Shown here in pieces: positions 51,001 through 57,320 of a stretch of 64,000 bases of DNA. The position numbers and the translations under genes are program-made. Origin of the DNA: Chitinophagaceae bacterium (lineage in GTDB: Bacteria; Bacteroidota; Bacteroidia; Chitinophagales; Chitinophagaceae). Numbering within the stretch: position 1 is the first letter of the stretch; the number at the start of each line of letters is the position of its first letter. Under the pieces are notes generated by a model that did not search any database, had not been told where the DNA came from, and saw only the letters and a program-made list of their open reading frames with translations. The DNA lies in contig JADJYK010000010.1 in NCBI GenBank assembly GCA_016719815.1, forward strand, positions 1-64,000. The letters are read 5' to 3'.

Positions 51001-52619
51001 AGACTTGTGCAAACAGGTACACCATTACCAGAACTTACAGGGCTACCGATGTATGCGGAAACTTTACAGAATGTACACAGGTGATTACTGTAAACGATCA
51101 GACGCCGCCGGCAATGACCTGCCCTGCACCTGTAACAGTAAGCTGTGCTTCAGCGGTGCCTGTTCCGAATATTGCAGCAGTGACAGGCGTAAGCGATAAC
51201 TGTGGTGGTACAGTAACGGTAACTCATGTTAGTGACGTTATCAGTAATCAGACTTGTGCAAACAGGTACACCATCACCAGAACTTACCGTGCAACGGATG
51301 TGTGCGGAAATTTCACTCAGTGTACACAAATCATTACAGTGAACGATCAGACGCCTCCAGTAATCACCTGTCCGGCTCCGGTAACGGTAAGCTGTGCTTC
51401 AGCCGTGCCTGCAGTTAATATTGCATCAGTAACGGCAACCGACAACTGTGCAGGTGTAGTTACGATCACACATGTAAGCGATGTAATAACTAACCAGACT
51501 TGTGCAAACAGGTACACCATCACCAGGACATACCGTGCAACAGATGTGTGCGGAAATGCTGCTGAGTGTGCCCAAATCATTACAGTGAATGACCAGACCG
51601 CACCGGTTATTACCTGTCCGTCAAACATTACGGCAACCACACCAATAGGTTCTTGTACTGCAATAGTGAACTATACTGTAACCGCTACAGACAACTGTGC
51701 AGGTGCTGTTACCATTGTAAGTACTCCAGCTTCAGGAACTGCATTCCCGATTGGTGTAACTACGGTAACTTCAACAGCAACGGATGCCTGTGGCAACAGG
51801 TCAACTTGTACGTTTACTGTAACAGTACTTGATGGCCAGTTACCGGTTATCAGCGCACAGCCGGCTAACAGAACCGTGTGTGCAGGCTCTAATGCCACCT
51901 TTAGCGTTACTGCCACCAACGTAGTATCCTACCAATGGCAAACCTGGAACGGTACCGCCTGGGTTAACATTACTGGCGCCAATACCGCTTCTTATACCGT
52001 TGCTAACGTCGCCTCTTCCATGAACACAAGCAGCTACCGTGTTATTCTTAACGGCCTCTGCACCGTGGTTACTTCCAACCATGCTACCCTGTATGTCAAC
52101 CCGCTGCCCAATATCACTCTTGATGCTGCTCCGGCTGCTACCATCTGGCCTAACCAGACTACCACCATTACTGCAACGGCTACTCCTTCGGGTGGCTCTT
52201 TTGCCTGGACATGGAACGGATCAGCGGTAAGTGGCGTATCCGGGTCTGTTCTCGGGCCGCTGTCGATTGACAAAATCGGCGACTACAGGGTTTCTTATAC
52301 CGACCTTAACGGTTGTGTAAACTCCTCCGCTCTTATCAGTATCACCCCTGCCGCTTCTGATAATAATATATGGGTCTATCCTAACCCCAACACAGGACAG
52401 TTTAATGTCCGCTATTATAATCAGAATGGTGAAAAGGCAACCTTGCGTATTTACAATGCCACCGGACAGGTTGTCTTTGAACAGGCCCTGTCACTGGGCA
52501 TCGCCTACACCAATACACCCGTTAATATCTTCCATGTGGCTGCAGGTGTTTATATCGTTAAGATTGTTAACAGCGAGGGAAGAGCCCTGGCTTCTAGACG
52601 CATCATCGTCAACCATTAA
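45078..52619 (+). CDS. Giant T9SS-secreted multidomain surface protein
   Basis: 2513 residues. The signal peptide ends near VKAQ at residue 30 (MTFLKALSAKLCFALSLVIF). Layout: two copies of a ~225-residue module (residues ~32-255 and ~455-680) starting AGDIAFSGY and containing EFSFVLL and TVINFT; an Ig-like domain (~260-350); three putative Ig (He_PIG-type) domains (~685-950) with LPSGLTLSSAGVLSGTPxQxGTF; further PKD-like modules; four HYR-type repeats (~1848-2175) with CPAPVTVSCASAVP and ANRYTITRTYRATD; an Ig-like domain; and a T9SS type A sorting domain. The 3' end is shared with the first giant gene. No catalytic domain seen; a surface adhesin is the best guess. Follows the formyltransferase-like gene after 81 bases. 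Confidence 0.93.
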   Translation: MTFLKALSAKLCFALSLVIFSSLHTPVKAQTTLVAGDIAFSGYIGGNNTPSVDEFSFVLLTNVTAGTVINFTENAWLSTNIFRTGENTVTWTSTSALAAGTEIRISGTTATLVGGGSAGTVTGTALSLSINGDQVLAYQGTAATPTFISGIHMNVYTTVVGDPVSTTAASWDGTGANTTSGCALPPGLTTGVNAVWIGTLDVQLSEFDNSRFTGCALPLGTATQVRAALNNQANWTSTNGEPAGFTLPTGCSYIVGVPAPSFTTQPSSAGVCEGANTSFTIAASNATSYQWQVDQGGGFTNLINNVTYSGVTGTTLNITGVTVVMNGYLYRCVATNGSGSTNSNTATLTVTALPANPSLLAKTPVTLSVADGTPVSATFNAGSGGTGCTDDFQYTIDGGSTYLPYTPGTNISTTGLAAGSGYVFIEGRRANCSSSCQNSYAVLASWNITPLPASATTLNAGDIAFSGYHGFGASASTDEFSFVLLKNTGPGTVINFTNNGWLSTNIFRTGEETVTWTSPASALPAGTEIKIAGLTATRSGGGAAGTVSGTALGLNANGDQILAYRGTTASPTFISAIHMNVYSVANGDPTTTTAAAWDGTANTINASALPTGLATGVNAIWIGTQDVISSEYDNAIYGTCSLPATLGPINTLRSALNNQANWSRSNGDPTGFVLPTGCNYLSVLCPTITVTNPATTTGTVGVVFSQTFTSTGGIPVVTYSTSSVMPTGLTLSSAGVLSGTPTQNGTFPIVVVATDGGGCTGTGTTYNLVISCPTITVTNPVNANGTVGTAFSETFTGTGGNPTVTFSTTSTLPSGLTLSSAGVLSGTPAQFGTFPIVVVATDGIASTCTGTGSTYSLVINCQTITVSNPSNASGTAGTAFSETFTETGSLGGASFTTVSTLPSGISLSSAGVLSGTPTQTGTFPIVVNVTDGNGCTGTSATYTLVISCPTYTVTATPASQSICTGTSVTAIILSGGPVGTTYDWTRDNTATVSGSIPASGSGNISGNLVNNTGSPITVTFTITSTVFGCPATAPITATVTVNPAPASPPITGGGVTVCGGTTVTLSGPSDPNYTYQWGKSYLTAPFANIGTGQTQAVTSSGVYQLLVTNQYGCVSPASTTIVNVADYVFNGSLAAGDAQQTGRLNRFAVVSTCAAPKACPGTFTTTGSRYYDSYTITNPRSVPVCATIGLNSGCGTSVFSVAYTGSFNPTAPCTNYLADPGSSPATSIFYEATIPANGTIVVIVHEVNSGTGCANYSLTVDVPREAAGITANPGLTVCNGAPVTLTASTANTYLWSPDGQITQAINPTISGTYGVALGYGNNGCTNNTSVNLTVENPVVNTVPNQNVCNGSGLNIPFTGSGATSYTWTNTNPAIGLAASGSGNLNFTATNATGAPISGTITVTPVSGLCNGTPITFTITVANQPMITGVTNDDVCEPGGVVNLAATGSGTINWYDAATGGVAVNTGNTYSPNITSTTTYYLESFVPAGPSTVLGMPAQSNTFPGNVRGYWFTAPTDFVITSLSVPTTASSGAQSIAVVKFDGNTPPPVFSSTTNAFTTQFITRGNAVAGSIPCNIPVLAGEVIGILGYRDNINSYAPGDYNTTIAGFPVQLQRLGMQFPLTTTNPRDIFREFGPATSISRIEFEYSVAQNCSSAPRIPVTGTVNPLPVATATPSSQTVCSGPISTIILSSTISGTTFAWTRDNTVNVTGIPASGSGDISGILTNNTTVPQTVTFTITPTSADGCVGAPITATVTVNAVPTIVCPANITVNNAIGQCGSIVTYSPTITGIPVPTVTYTFSGATTASGSGDGSGSFFSVGTTTVTITATNSCGAVNCSFTVTVSDTENPVITCPAPVTVSCASAVPAVNIGSVTSSDNCPGVVVTHIGDVISNQTCANRYTITRTYRATDAANNFSECTQVITVNDQTPPAMTCPAPVTVSCASAVPAVNIAAVTGVSDNCGGTVTVTHVGDVISNQTCANRYTITRTYRATDVCGNFTECTQVITVNDQTPPAMTCPAPVTVSCASAVPVPNIAAVTGVSDNCGGTVTVTHVSDVISNQTCANRYTITRTYRATDVCGNFTQCTQIITVNDQTPPVITCPAPVTVSCASAVPAVNIASVTATDNCAGVVTITHVSDVITNQTCANRYTITRTYRATDVCGNAAECAQIITVNDQTAPVITCPSNITATTPIGSCTAIVNYTVTATDNCAGAVTIVSTPASGTAFPIGVTTVTSTATDACGNRSTCTFTVTVLDGQLPVISAQPANRTVCAGSNATFSVTATNVVSYQWQTWNGTAWVNITGANTASYTVANVASSMNTSSYRVILNGLCTVVTSNHATLYVNPLPNITLDAAPAATIWPNQTTTITATATPSGGSFAWTWNGSAVSGVSGSVLGPLSIDKIGDYRVSYTDLNGCVNSSALISITPAASDNNIWVYPNPNTGQFNVRYYNQNGEKATLRIYNATGQVVFEQALSLGIAYTNTPVNIFHVAAGVYIVKIVNSEGRALASRRIIVNH
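45171..47115 (+). repeat. Duplicated module in the second giant gene
   Basis: Two ~670-bp units (about 45171-45840 and 46440-47115) encode the same module of about 225 residues. Shared landmarks are AGDIAFSGY, DEFSFVLL, GTVINFT, WLSTNIFRTGE and GVNAVWIG/GVNAIWIG. Protein similarity is high but the DNA has diverged, so the duplication is old. The intervening 600 bases encode Ig-like sequence. Confidence 0.9.
50622..51605 (+). repeat. Four tandem HYR-type repeats, ~240-249 bp
   Basis: Units start at about 50624, 50864, 51113 and 51362; the last three have exactly 249-bp spacing. Each begins with TGT/TGC-CCG/CCT-GCT-CCT-type codons for CPAPVTVSCASAVP and ends in ITVNDQTPP. DNA similarity between units is high. 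A fifth, diverged unit follows to about 51830. Confidence 0.9.
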
Positions 52620-52695
52620 CAGCTTTTCTCCTGCACATACAAAACCCTCCGGATTTACCGGAGGGTTTTTTTATCGCAGAACCAAAGGGGAATTA
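51835..52695 (+). repeat. 861-bp direct repeat, copy 2
   Basis: Second copy of the repeat at 34536-35396, with three base differences. It includes the 3' end of this gene, its terminator, and 23 bases more, ending exactly at the last base of the pdxH stop codon (complement TTA, 52693-52695). Confidence 0.95.
52643..52672 (+). terminator. Rho-independent terminator of the second giant gene
   Basis: Same hairpin as at 35344-35373: AACCCTCCGG / CCGGAGGGTT, loop ATTTA, T7 tail. It lies 24 bases after the stop and 20 bases before the convergent pdxH stop. Confidence 0.93.
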
Positions 52696-53340
52696 TGGTG
52701 CCAGCCTTTCAATCTTCCATTTACTTTCCGGAGTATGTGTATATAAAATTCTGTCATGCATGCGACTGGGACGACCTTGCCAAAATTCAATTCTTACCGG
52801 CCTAACCCTGTATCCGCCCCAATGCGGTGGCTTTGGTATTTTACCATGCTTAAACCGTTCGGTGTAATATTCAAATGTTTCCTTCAGCCATGCCTTTCCT
52901 GCTACTACTAAACTTTGGGGTGAAGCCCAAGCCCCTATCTTGCTGCCATCGGGCCGGCTGTCGTAGTAGTCAATACTTTCTTTAATGGATATTTTTTCGG
53001 CTGTACCGATAATCTTTACCTGACGTTCCAGTTCTTTCCAGAAAAACAATAAACAGCAATTTGCATTTTCAGAAAGCTGTGCACCTTTGCTGCTGTTATA
53101 GTTGGTAAAAAACACAAAGCCTCTTTCATCAAATGCTTTCAGTAAAACGGTTCTGGCATCAGGCTGTCCATCTTTGTCAACAGTGGCCAGCGTCATGGCG
53201 TTCATTTCGTCAATATGTGATTTATCGGCATCATCCCACCATTTTTCAAACTGTGTAAGAGGTGATGCAGCCACATCGTCTTCATTAAGAGAGTTCAGTG
53301 TATAATCTTTGCGTATTTTGGCAATATCTTCAGGTGTCAT
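52693..53340 (-). CDS. pdxH: Pyridoxine/pyridoxamine 5'-phosphate oxidase
   Basis: 215-residue FMN-dependent oxidase that makes pyridoxal 5'-phosphate, the last step of the vitamin B6 salvage route. Seen: N-terminal IAKIRKDYTLNSLNEDDV, then MTLATVDKDGQPDARTVLLK, the FMN-binding FFTNYNSSKGAQL, the conserved WASPQS, and HWGGYRVRPVRIEFWQG with the ending DRILY, which are diagnostic for PdxH. Length is normal (E. coli 218). Single gene, convergent with the giant gene. The region upstream of its start holds the terminator of the hydrogenase/oxidoreductase operon. Confidence 0.95.
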   Translation of the reverse strand: MTPEDIAKIRKDYTLNSLNEDDVAASPLTQFEKWWDDADKSHIDEMNAMTLATVDKDGQPDARTVLLKAFDERGFVFFTNYNSSKGAQLSENANCCLLFFWKELERQVKIIGTAEKISIKESIDYYDSRPDGSKIGAWASPQSLVVAGKAWLKETFEYYTERFKHGKIPKPPHWGGYRVRPVRIEFWQGRPSRMHDRILYTHTPESKWKIERLAP

Positions 53341-53372
53341 CTGGCAAAGATAGTTCAGATTTACAGAGGCAT

Positions 53373-53396
53373 AAAAAAACCGGGATAACCCGGTTT
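53373..53396 (-). terminator. Terminator of the hydrogenase/oxidoreductase operon
   Basis: Perfect 8-bp stem AAACCGGG / CCCGGTTT with the loop TTAT on the minus strand, followed by T residues. It lies 30 bases after the vorC-like stop and just ahead of pdxH. Confidence 0.9.
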
Positions 53397-53425
53397 CTTA
53401 TAATTAATCAAAGCCTTATTATTAT

Positions 53426-54011
53426 TTATACTAATTGACCTTTTGCCTCTCTTGCAATCGCTTCACCTTTTTCCAGCGCCTGCCTGTTGATGGCTAATAA
53501 ATGATGATATTTTTCGGGCAGCACTTTCGACAAAGCTTCAATAATAGCATCGTTGCTCACAACAGGACGCAGTTCAAGGTATGCCCCCAGCATAATCATA
53601 TTCATGATTTTTGCATTCTTCATCAGCAACGCTTCGGTAGTGGCAGGCACACCGATAATATCAATATCTGTCCGTGTACTGGGTTTAAAAAATATTCCCT
53701 GATTCGTACAGTAATAATCCGCCGGGTTTTATTCTTGGCGCAAACTTATCCATTGATGGCTGATTAAGCACAATAGCAGAATCAAATACCGACAATATTG
53801 GTGAACTGATTTTATTATCGCCCAATATAACGATACAGTTGGCAGTGCCTCCCCGCATTTCAGGGCCGTAAGATGGCATCCAGGTTATTTCCCTGTTCTC
53901 CACCATACCGGCATAAGCAAGTGTCATACCAAGTGACAACACACCCTGTCCCCCGAAGCCCGCCACAATCAGTTCTTCTAATACGATGCGACCATTTTTA
54001 TCTGTGTTCAT
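53426..54011 (-). CDS. vorC: 2-oxoacid:ferredoxin oxidoreductase gamma subunit (frameshifted)
   Basis: Gamma (POR/KOR catalytic-gamma) subunit of about 194 residues. Its first part carries EELIVAGFGGQGVLSLGMTLAYAG and WMPSYGPEMRGGTANCIV, with the conserved glycine-rich and RGG motifs. The frame ends in a T6 run at about 53693; one T less continues NIFKPSTRTDIDIIGVPAT and then AKIMNMIMLGAYLEL to 53426, a normal end. So it is one gene with a homopolymer indel. It overlaps the beta gene by four bases. In this enzyme the gamma subunit helps bind CoA. The name vor (branched-chain 2-oxoacid) rather than kor (2-oxoglutarate) follows best overall similarity of the alpha subunit; it is not certain. 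Confidence 0.85.
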
Positions 54012-54859
54012 ATGAATAGTCTTTTATTAGCTTTTAAATCTTCTGCTTTCGGCACTTTAATATCGCCCAGCGGAAAAGTTTTTACCATTTCTTCATCAAT
54101 AAATTTTGCCGCCTCTAATGGTGTCATCTTCCAGTTGGACGGGCAATTACCGATTATCTCTACAATACAAGTGCCTTTATGCAGTTGCTGATATTTGAAC
54201 GCATTGGTTAATGCTTTTTTTGCCTTACGAACAGCATTGGCATGATTTACTGCCTGCCTTGTTACATAAAATGAACCGGGCAACACAGATAGCAACTCAG
54301 AAACTTTAATAGGTGCTCCATAGTAAGCAACATCCCTTCCATCGGGACTTGTAGTAGTATGCATAGCGGGCAAAGTGGTAGGCGCCATTTGTCCGCTTGT
54401 CATTCCATACACGGCATTGTTCATAAACACTATCAGGATATTTTCACCACGGTTTACGGCATGGAGTGTTTCTGCAATACCAATAGCCGCAAGGTCGCCA
54501 TCACCCTGGTAGGTAAACACATATTTATCCGGCATCAGTTTTTTAATGCCTGTTGCCACAGCACAGGCACGGCCATGAGCAGCTTCTGTCATATCAATAT
54601 CCATATAGTCATAGGCAAAAACAGAGCACCCTACCGGTGCCACACCAATTGTAGTTTCCTGTATGCCCAATTCTTCCACTACTTCCATTATCAGCTTATG
54701 AACCAAACTGTGGGCACAGCCGGGGCAATAGTGCATACCCACATCCACCATAGTATGTGGCTTGTGGTATACCATTTCATATTCATCTTCATCCTTATGG
54801 CAGGCTGGCATTGTTACTTCTATTGCTGTGCCTGGTAATACTTGTTCTTCAGTTGACAT
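54008..54859 (-). CDS. vorA: 2-oxoacid:ferredoxin oxidoreductase beta subunit (TPP)
   Basis: 283-residue beta subunit with the thiamine-diphosphate site. Seen: MHYCPGCAHSLVHKL with the CPGC pair, GVAPVGCSVFAYDYMD, and GRACAVATGIKKLMPD before the TPP motif YQGDGDLAAIG, which ends at NNAVYGMTSGQMAPTT (GDG-x(~25)-NN). This subunit decarboxylates the 2-oxoacid. The family's further cysteines that bind the proximal cluster are present in part (CPGC and CPSNW). It overlaps the alpha gene by 11 bases upstream and the gamma gene by four bases downstream. Confidence 0.92.
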   Translation of the reverse strand: MSTEEQVLPGTAIEVTMPACHKDEDEYEMVYHKPHTMVDVGMHYCPGCAHSLVHKLIMEVVEELGIQETTIGVAPVGCSVFAYDYMDIDMTEAAHGRACAVATGIKKLMPDKYVFTYQGDGDLAAIGIAETLHAVNRGENILIVFMNNAVYGMTSGQMAPTTLPAMHTTTSPDGRDVAYYGAPIKVSELLSVLPGSFYVTRQAVNHANAVRKAKKALTNAFKYQQLHKGTCIVEIIGNCPSNWKMTPLEAAKFIDEEMVKTFPLGDIKVPKAEDLKANKRLFI

Positions 54860-55916
54860 GATGATACTGTATTAATGTTTCTAAATGATGAACAATTTCT
54901 TCCGGGGTTGGCATCATACCACCCATGCGGCCATAAAACTCTACGGGTACCTTACCTTCAACCGCCAGTTTTACGTCTTCTACCATCTGGCCGCTGTTCA
55001 GTTCCACACTCAGCATCAGTTTTACCTGTGATGCCAGTTCTTTCAACCGCTGATAAGGATATGGATATAAGGTGATGGGACGAAGCAGCCCAACTTTTAT
55101 TCCTTTTTCTTTTGCCAGTTCCATTGACTTCTGGCAAATTCTTGCACTAAGACCATACGCTACAAAAAGATATTCGGCATCTTCGGTATTTATTTCTTCA
55201 AACCGTACTTCATTCTCACGGATAGCTTTGAATTTTTCTTCCAGGTGACGGTTGTGTTTTTCCATATTCTCCGGAAGAATGTGCAGTGATGTAATGTAAT
55301 TTCTTCCTCTTGAAGCCGGTTTGCCGGTTGTGGCCCACGACTTATCAAACGGCGGCCTTGTGTAAGGATGAAATTTTACTTTCTCCATCATTTGCCCAAT
55401 AGCTCCGTCTGATAACATAAGCACTGGGTTACGATATTTTTCAGCAAGGTCAAATCCTAAATAAACAAAGTCAGCCATTTCCTGAACAGAAGCCGGAGCC
55501 AGTACAATCATTTTATAATCGCCATGTCCACCACCTTTTACTGACTGGAAATAGTCACCCTGACCTGGCTGAATAGTTCCGAGGCCTGGACCTGCACGGT
55601 TTACATTTACCAGCAAACAGGGCAGTTCAGCACCGGCAATATATGAGATGCCTTCCTGCATCAGGCTCATACCGGGAGAAGAGGAAGATGTCATGGCACG
55701 GAAACCGGCACCGGCAGCACCATACACCATGTTGATAGAAGCCACTTCGCTTTCTGCCTGCAATACAATGCGGCCATGTTTGGGCATTTCTCTCGCCAGG
55801 TATTCCAGCACTTCAGATTGTGGTGTGATAGGGTAGCCAAAATAAGCATCGCAGCCGGCCTGTATGGCCGCTTCAGCCATTGCTTCATTACCCTTCATCA
55901 GTTTATATTCTGTCAT
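54849..55916 (-). CDS. vorB: 2-oxoacid:ferredoxin oxidoreductase alpha subunit
   Basis: 355-residue alpha subunit: KLMKGNEAMAEAAIQAGCDAYFGYPITPQSE at the start (only a landmark), then QAESEVASINMVYGAAGAGFRAMTSSSSPGMSLM, and a C-terminal domain with LRPITLYPYPYQRLKELA and ELNSGQMVEDVK. It matches the VorB type of separate alpha subunits that lack the ferredoxin domain. Follows the delta ferredoxin gene after five bases and overlaps the beta gene. Together they oxidise a 2-oxoacid to acyl-CoA and CO2 and pass two electrons to ferredoxin. Confidence 0.93.
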   Translation of the reverse strand: MTEYKLMKGNEAMAEAAIQAGCDAYFGYPITPQSEVLEYLAREMPKHGRIVLQAESEVASINMVYGAAGAGFRAMTSSSSPGMSLMQEGISYIAGAELPCLLVNVNRAGPGLGTIQPGQGDYFQSVKGGGHGDYKMIVLAPASVQEMADFVYLGFDLAEKYRNPVLMLSDGAIGQMMEKVKFHPYTRPPFDKSWATTGKPASRGRNYITSLHILPENMEKHNRHLEEKFKAIRENEVRFEEINTEDAEYLFVAYGLSARICQKSMELAKEKGIKVGLLRPITLYPYPYQRLKELASQVKLMLSVELNSGQMVEDVKLAVEGKVPVEFYGRMGGMMPTPEEIVHHLETLIQYHHVN

Positions 55917-55921
55917 AGCTC

Positions 55922-56254
55922 TTATTGTTTTGATGAAGTGACAAGCGTTTGAATTTGTTCTTTTATGTTTTCCGGCGTAATATCAACCGGTTTTTTCTTA
56001 GGGTGTGTACGGTAAACCGTTATGACCGCATCGGGACAAACAAGGGCGCAATTTATACAGCCGGTACAAACATCATTGTTGGCAATAATGTAACGGTAAC
56101 CTTTAATGTTGATAGTCTCAGACAGCTTCAGTGCCTGTTCTTTACAGGCATCTGTACACAGTTCGCAACCCTTGCACCGCTGAATATCTATCTCAACTTT
56201 ACCTTTTACAGCCCTTTCTTTTGTTGCCTTCAGGTTAGTGTTTTTTTCTTCCAT
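55922..56254 (-). CDS. vorD: 2x[4Fe-4S] ferredoxin delta subunit
   Basis: 110 residues with two [4Fe-4S] motifs: CKGCELCTDACKEQ at about residues 27-40, and CTGCINCALVCPDA at about 62-75. All eight cysteines are present. The N terminus is lysine-rich and the C terminus is a short helical tail. It is the electron-transfer delta subunit of the oxidoreductase and likely docks the mobile ferredoxin that feeds the Ech hydrogenase encoded upstream. First gene of the vor group, 161 bases after hypA. Confidence 0.93.
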   Translation of the reverse strand: MEEKNTNLKATKERAVKGKVEIDIQRCKGCELCTDACKEQALKLSETINIKGYRYIIANNDVCTGCINCALVCPDAVITVYRTHPKKKPVDITPENIKEQIQTLVTSSKQ

Positions 56255-56415
56255 TGTTCGCTTTTTTCAAATGAACATTTGTTTGTCAATTTGACTTAAC
56301 AAATTTCGGGATAGGGAGCTCCTTAATCTATCAATATAGTCATGGCAGGATATGATTATTGTCAGTAAATAAGCACACCTCCGGAAGAACCGAACTCATT
56401 CATCCACCGTGATAC

Positions 56416-56739
56416 TTAACACTTTAAGCTCTTTCCTTTAAGGATGGAAACTAAGAAACAGCCACATTTAGGGCAGCAGGAACCGTAGCTGTTCATATGA
56501 AAAACAGTGTCGCAATCATTGCATTTTGCTTCGCCGGGGATAACCTCAATATTCAGTTCCGCATTTTGCACTACCGTTTTTGATTTGATGGCTTCAAAAG
56601 CAAAACGCAATGCATCAATTTCAATACTGCTCAGTTCACCAATCTGCAGGTTTACTGCCGAAACAGTTCCTTTGATGCCGGGCGGCACCGATCGTTCAGC
56701 AATGGATAAAATAGAATGTGCTATGGAAAGTTCGTGCAT
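56416..56739 (-). CDS. hypA: Hydrogenase nickel-insertion protein HypA
   Basis: 107 residues from ATG 56739, chosen because HypA must begin with the Ni-binding Met-His-Glu (here MHELSIAHSIL); in-frame codons upstream add 12 unrelated residues. The zinc site is a pair of CxxC motifs: CNDC at about residue 74 and CPKC at about 90, with a normal spacing. With HypB it delivers nickel to [NiFe]-hydrogenase. The other hyp genes (B-F) are not in this window. It lies between echF and vorD, which supports a common transcript for the whole module. Confidence 0.93.
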   Translation of the reverse strand: MHELSIAHSILSIAERSVPPGIKGTVSAVNLQIGELSSIEIDALRFAFEAIKSKTVVQNAELNIEVIPGEAKCNDCDTVFHMNSYGSCCPKCGCFLVSILKGKSLKC

Positions 56740-56831
56740 GGGATGGCAATAGTAAATTAAAAAACCATTAAGCAATTAAGCTGATTAAGAAAAGTTCTTA
56801 CTGGTTCTCAAATCCTTAGTGGTTTGCTATT

Positions 56832-57308
56832 CTAACCTTCTTTATTCCCTTCTTCAGCCGCTTTCTTCGCAACGGCAGCGGCCTTATCAGCAGCAGCTTT
56901 TTCGGCAGCTTTCTTTTTCTTTTCAGCGGCATACAACTCACGGCTTTCAATCGCCTCGGCAAAAAGTTTATTCCAGCCGTTATTAATATTTTCTTCTTTT
57001 AGTGCACAAGGAGCAGGCTCTGCAGTCTGAAAGATTGCACCTTCTTTGGGACAGGCCCTTACACATTCAGTACAATAAATACAAACAGCCCTGTTGTAGT
57101 GGTAAGTTTGCTTTCCTTCCATGTCTTGAGAAAAAACAATCGCACCCGGGGGGCAGACAGCCTCGCAACGACGGCACCAGATACAAAGGCTTTCTTCAAA
57201 ACCAATCAGTCCGCGGTAATCGTCTGGCTTGTAGGTTTGTTCAAACGGATATTTCGTAGTAACCGGTTTTTTAAAAACGTTGCCAAGTGCTTTGAAAAAT
57301 GTTTTCAT
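56832..57308 (-). CDS. echF: Ech hydrogenase ferredoxin-like subunit (NuoI-like)
   Basis: 158 residues with two [4Fe-4S] motifs, CIWCRRCEAVCP at about residues 42-53 and CIYCTECVRACP at about 75-86, the NuoI/HycF/EchF pattern. It takes electrons from ferredoxin and passes them to the NuoB-like subunit. The odd part is the C-terminal tail of about 40 residues (EKKKKAAEKAAADKAAAVA), rich in Lys and Ala and unlike the family; it is likely a helical extension of unknown use. It is 12 bases after the echE gene. Confidence 0.9.
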   Translation of the reverse strand: MKTFFKALGNVFKKPVTTKYPFEQTYKPDDYRGLIGFEESLCIWCRRCEAVCPPGAIVFSQDMEGKQTYHYNRAVCIYCTECVRACPKEGAIFQTAEPAPCALKEENINNGWNKLFAEAIESRELYAAEKKKKAAEKAAADKAAAVAKKAAEEGNKEG

Positions 57309-57320
57309 CTCATATAGTTT

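Noticed and set aside
34536..52695. Composite transposon bounded by the 861-bp repeats
   Set aside because: The repeats are coding 3' ends plus a terminator, with no transposase, no terminal inverted repeats and no target-site duplication. Recombination between them remains possible, but not transposition.
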